Origin: DAISJD01 sp036821645
GTDB taxonomy: Bacteria; Pseudomonadota; Alphaproteobacteria; ATCC43930; CGMCC-115725
DNA: 9,446 nt
Direction: 5' to 3'
Assembly (NCBI GenBank): GCA_036821645.1
Contig: DAISJD010000122.1
Span: 1-9,446, forward strand
Each line of letters begins with the position of its first letter. Within the stretch, counting starts at the first letter, position 1. The position numbers and the translations under genes were made by a program. Below the pieces are notes generated by a model that was given only the letters and a program-made list of their open reading frames with translations, was not told the DNA's origin and ran no database searches. Shown piece by piece: positions 7,001 to 9,446 of this stretch.

Positions 7001-9446
7001 TCCTTCATTTCCGCCTACGAGGCGGGCAATTTTCGGTATGCCGAATATTCATTGGTCTTGAATTTTTATTATATGATTTATTCCGGTATCAATATCGAAA
7101 AAATCCAGGATGAATTCACGTCGATGCGCACGCAGATCGGGCTCAACGCCTCCGAGATGCTGATGCGGCTCACCGAAACCGGGCGGCAATTCCTGTGCGT
7201 CCTGTCTTCGGACGAACCTGACGGGATCTTGCGCGATTTTTTTACCCCCGATCGCATTCAACGGGGCAACGTCGCCTCGAATGGAATGGGTGGCGCCTTC
7301 AATTTCGTCTTCGGTGCGTTTCTGTGTCTTCTGTTCGGGTGGAAAAACCACGAGCTTTTCATCATCGAACAAGGCCGCGCGATCATCAATCAACGGCCCG
7401 GTACTTTTGCCCGCCCGACTTTCGCCTTTTACGAGTCTTTGATCCGGCTTGCGATCCTAAAACGCAAGGTGCCCGGACGGCGCCGGGATGCGCGTCATCA
7501 TCGCAGCATGATCCAGGCCAATTTACGCCGATTGCACCGGTGGGCCCGCACGGCACCGATGAATCACAGTCACCGGGCGAAACTGATCGAAGCCGAATTG
7601 GCGTTTTTAGCCGACGACCCGGTGCGGGCGGCGGATTCCTATGCCCAGGCGATCGAGCTTGCCACACGCCATCACTTTCTGCACGAGGCGGCCTTGGCGG
7701 CGGAATTGGGGGCCGCGTTCTTCACGGCGTGCGGCCGCGTCGAGCGGGCAGATACCTATCGGCGCGAAGCCTATCGGCTTTACCGGGCCTGGGGGGCGAC
7801 GGCAAAAATCGCCGCCATGACGGCCGAATATCCCGATTTGTCCGTCCCTGCTGCGGGTGAGGCCGGTGCCGCGGCCGAGGGGGGCGACACCGATCGCAAA
7901 ATCGCCACCTTCGATCTCGATACGGTCATGGCGTTGGCCCAAGCGGTGACGAGCGAGTTGGTTTTGGATCGTCTCATCGATCGGATCCTCGATCTTGCCA
8001 TGGCCAATGCCGGGGCCCGATTTGCCGCTCTCATCGCGGTCGAGGCGGGCGAGGGCGATCTCATGGTGGTGGCCGAGCGGCGGGTCGATGCCGAGGCGGC
8101 CCTGGTGGTGAACCGTCCGTTGGCGGCATCGGGCTTGCCGCAGCCGCTTATCCATTATGTCCTGCGCAGTCAGGAAAATGTCGTGATCGACACGATTGCC
8201 CAATCCCCGCGCTTTGCCAATCATCCACGGTGGGCGGACCGGCCCAATTGTTCGGTTCTATGCATCCCGATCAGCCATCAGGGCCGGGTGACGGCGGTTC
8301 TTTATCTCGAACATGAATTGACCGTCGGGGCCTTTACGCAAGATCGGGTCAATCTATTGCAGATCTTGGCATCCCAGGCGGCGACGGCGCTTGCCAATGC
8401 GCGTCTGTTTGCCGAATTGGACCATGCGCGCAGTGCCCTTGCGGTTACGAACGAGGCGCTTGAATCGGCCAATCTCGATCTTGAGACCAAGGTGGCCGAT
8501 CGGACCCAGGAACTGGAACGGCGGTCGACCGCCCTCGAACAAAGTTTGACCGATCTCAAGACCGCCCAAACCCGTCTCGTCACCCAGGAAAAACTGGCAT
8601 CTTTGGGCGGGCTTGTGGCCGGGATTGCGCATGAAATCCGCAATCCTTTGAATTTCATCATGAATTTCTCGGAATTGTCGATTGGCCTGATGCAGGACCT
8701 GTCTGAGACGATTGCCCCGGCCCTGAGCGATGGGCAAAATCAAGAGGCAACCGATCTCGTCGACGATCTGACCCTCAATCTGCGGCGGATCAAGGATCAC
8801 GGCAAACGGGCCGACGGCATCATTCGCAGTATGCTGCTCCATGCGCGCGGGATCGGCGGTGAACGGCAGGCAACCGTCTTGAACGATCTCATCGAAGAAG
8901 CCCTGATGCTGTCCTATAAAAGCGTTCGGGGGGAAGATTCGGATTTCACCTGTACGTTCGAGCGTGCGTTCGATCCGACCCTGGGCACGGTCATGGTGGC
9001 TCCCCAGGAAATCAGCCGGGTTTTTATCAATCTTTTCGGCAACGGGTTTTATGCGATCCGGGAACGGGGTGCGGGAACCTTGGCCGTGCCCGGCGTGATG
9101 AAGATCGCGACCCGGCATCTTGGCGAAACTGTCGAAATCCGGGTTCGCGATAACGGGATCGGTATCCCGCCCCAGATCCAGGAAAAACTCTTCACGCCGT
9201 TTTTTACCACCAAACCGCCGGGACAGGGCACGGGGCTCGGTCTTAGTCTGAGCTACGACACGATCCGCCATCACGGCGGCACCCTACAGCTTGAAAGCGA
9301 AGTGGGGGCTTATGCCGAATTCATCGTGACCTTGCCGATTACCGGCGGTGCCGGGGGGGGGGCGGGTGGCTCTTTTACACATCCCCCAAGCCACGAGGCC
9401 AGAGAGGAGATCGTGTGTCGTCTTTTGCCTGAAAAAAAAAAAGATC
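4052..9446 (+). CDS. Giant Ser/Thr-kinase-like / AAA ATPase / GAF / sensor histidine kinase, C-terminus not in window
   Basis: The frame is open from ATG 4052 to the last base (at least 1798 codons). Upstream, an in-frame TGA at 4004-4006 with no other start between fixes the ATG; the beginning MIDGFQVLD fits the family, though no clear ribosome-binding site is seen. Domains: Ser/Thr-kinase-like (about 1-265) with IHRDLRP at 119-125 and YISPEQTGRM at 167-176; AAA/STAND-type ATPase with Walker A GYSGIGKS (322-329) and Walker B MFLDDLQWAD (449-458); a long helical, TPR-like region (about 650-1240); GAF (about 1290-1450); coiled coil (about 1457-1515); HisKA with HEIRNPL and phospho-acceptor H1527; HATPase with N-box near 1660-1664, DNGIGIP from 1700 and GQGTGLGL at 1724-1731. 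No membrane segments are evident, so it should be a cytoplasmic sensor passing phosphate to a response regulator. The kinase lobe lacks key catalytic residues. Ligands are unknown. Confidence 0.92.
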   Translation, partial: MIDGFQVLDCVERDARYTWYRALRLEDGLAVILRFGTAQTPPAATLNEAALLTQLKGGAVEEPTGVYTGETGVVLGVRDRGEVFLTSCIPAGGMALDAFLTLAIAIADAVADLHRRAVIHRDLRPVHIRFDPATAGVRLGGMRVAARIVQDIAAAPRQAMLDGDLAYISPEQTGRMNRSIDHRTDLYSIGVIFHQMLTGTVPFTAQDPLGWVHRHIARTPTPVHAYRPDVPPQISAIILRLLAKMAEQRYQGAEGLKRDLEYCRLCLETTGSIPDFALGRNDRPLYLSLAEALYGRETMVAALQQSLERVTAGEVELVLVAGYSGIGKSALVHQIRRPTALVNGYFIEGKFDSRQRDIPFLAVAECLRDLVGQILTEGPERLARWRHLLNQALGQQAGLMLEIVPSLEWVIGPQPVVPTVSPAEAQNRFQLVLIRFLQVFAAQEHPLVMFLDDLQWADSGSLRLLQGVMTDAGRHHVMVIGAYRHNEVGNHHPLTRAVDAITASAAVTLLEPQALTAKDVAHWLADSLRAPLEQVTELAILLSQRSGGNPFFLRQLVTSLVRDQLIQFDEQANAWVCDVDGIKAASLSEDVAVLLTHRLTLLPMRTRDVLRVAACFGNRVDLALLATAVAATADETVEALWPAVSEGLMVLIEETAETQIFRFAHDRVQQAAFELTDQSVLPSLHLKVGRLLRDWAHGAHEAPLFDTVRNLNIAHPLIDDPDERAALCRLNIAVAAKAEASFAYDVALGFIKIAQDLEQAVVDDRALRFHLNLRGAELSYLVRDFTGSEQFVQAAEALARSRLERCVAAEMRVRADMFLGSHASATVKILEALAILDIHLPQKNVRLHIARGALAMRAVRHTLHRILQQASPMDHAEARQAMRLLLLGLTAGFLSSSTYFPLFAIQGTRLSLDYGVAPESAQLVVGVGLTLSAMGFVESGHLLGQAARELGRRQGSYETDAAFALGVSHWKAPISQSAAILRQSFISAYEAGNFRYAEYSLVLNFYYMIYSGINIEKIQDEFTSMRTQIGLNASEMLMRLTETGRQFLCVLSSDEPDGILRDFFTPDRIQRGNVASNGMGGAFNFVFGAFLCLLFGWKNHELFIIEQGRAIINQRPGTFARPTFAFYESLIRLAILKRKVPGRRRDARHHRSMIQANLRRLHRWARTAPMNHSHRAKLIEAELAFLADDPVRAADSYAQAIELATRHHFLHEAALAAELGAAFFTACGRVERADTYRREAYRLYRAWGATAKIAAMTAEYPDLSVPAAGEAGAAAEGGDTDRKIATFDLDTVMALAQAVTSELVLDRLIDRILDLAMANAGARFAALIAVEAGEGDLMVVAERRVDAEAALVVNRPLAASGLPQPLIHYVLRSQENVVIDTIAQSPRFANHPRWADRPNCSVLCIPISHQGRVTAVLYLEHELTVGAFTQDRVNLLQILASQAATALANARLFAELDHARSALAVTNEALESANLDLETKVADRTQELERRSTALEQSLTDLKTAQTRLVTQEKLASLGGLVAGIAHEIRNPLNFIMNFSELSIGLMQDLSETIAPALSDGQNQEATDLVDDLTLNLRRIKDHGKRADGIIRSMLLHARGIGGERQATVLNDLIEEALMLSYKSVRGEDSDFTCTFERAFDPTLGTVMVAPQEISRVFINLFGNGFYAIRERGAGTLAVPGVMKIATRHLGETVEIRVRDNGIGIPPQIQEKLFTPFFTTKPPGQGTGLGLSLSYDTIRHHGGTLQLESEVGAYAEFIVTLPITGGAGGGAGGSFTHPPSHEAREEIVCRLLPEKKKD
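9353..9362 (+). repeat. G10 homopolymer just after the HATPase domain
   Basis: Ten consecutive G residues lie about 5 codons after the last strand of the HATPase domain (EFIVTLPI). In the frame as given they encode Gly-rich sequence and translation continues. With one extra G the frame would stop at TGA 9430-9432. With one G fewer the frame also stays open to the window end. The tract is prone to slippage and to sequencing error. Confidence 0.9.
9405..9415 (+). promoter_or_regulatory. Possible ribosome-binding site for a downstream gene
   Basis: AGGAG at 9405-9409 is followed by GTG codons at 9413 and 9415. The GTG at 9415 opens only a 5-codon frame, ending at TGA 9430. The GTG at 9413 is in the same frame as the kinase and reads VCRLLPEKKK into an A11 tract. 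If the A tract were one base longer the frame would read EKKKKI, a common beginning of response-regulator receiver domains. This is speculative because the window ends here. Confidence 0.25.
9432..9442 (+). repeat. A11 homopolymer at the window end
   Basis: Eleven consecutive A residues precede the final GATC. In the kinase frame they give a Lys run. Poly-A tracts of this length promote ribosomal or polymerase slippage and are also error-prone in sequencing, so the frame beyond this point is not trustworthy. Confidence 0.9.

Noticed and set aside
7607..8224. Minus-strand open frame of 205 codons
   Set aside because: Antisense to the GAF-domain region of the kinase; no protein features of its own.
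8354..9274. Long minus-strand open frame (306 codons) inside the histidine kinase region
   Set aside because: It lies antisense to clear HisKA/HATPase coding sequence, has no recognisable domain, and reflects the base composition of the real gene.

Overview
The window reads as a chromosomal stretch of a GC-rich proteobacterium, most likely an alphaproteobacterium of the Rhodospirillales type. That placement is an inference from GC-rich third positions and the look of the proteins; no rRNA, tRNA or marker gene is present. There are no insertion sequences, CRISPR arrays, integrases or phage genes.

Left part (1-2917, all + strand): a peroxiredoxin-like thiol protein, a small DoxX-type membrane protein, a fumarylacetoacetate-hydrolase (FAH) family enzyme, and a protein with two cold-shock domains joined by a proline-rich repeat linker. 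They are co-oriented, but gaps of about 90-105 bp, some holding hairpins, suggest short transcription units rather than one tight operon. The peroxiredoxin and DoxX protein could both serve redox defence; the FAH enzyme is a carbon-catabolism type.

Middle (2918-4051): a minus-strand lipoprotein gene converges on the cold-shock gene across a shared inverted repeat. Upstream of the lipoprotein is a roughly 500 bp, relatively AT-rich divergent intergenic region. It holds two copies of a 15-bp palindrome 28 bp apart, and separately a perfect 8-bp hairpin.

Right part (4052 to the window end): one very long open frame, at least 1798 codons with no stop before the window ends. It encodes a cytoplasmic multidomain signalling protein: Ser/Thr-kinase-like domain, AAA/STAND-type ATPase, long helical region, GAF, HisKA and HATPase. 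This is the known 'trifunctional Ser/Thr kinase / ATP-binding / sensor histidine kinase' architecture. Its N-terminal kinase domain has lost several catalytic residues and looks like a pseudokinase. The coding frame enters a G10 tract just after the HATPase domain and an A11 tract just before the window end, so the true C-terminus and any downstream response-regulator gene cannot be settled here.

No wholly new system is evident. The most unusual items are the degenerate kinase lobe in the giant histidine kinase, the asymmetric double cold-shock protein with its exact 30-bp repeats, the twin palindromes, and the overlapping hairpins between the FAH and cold-shock genes.
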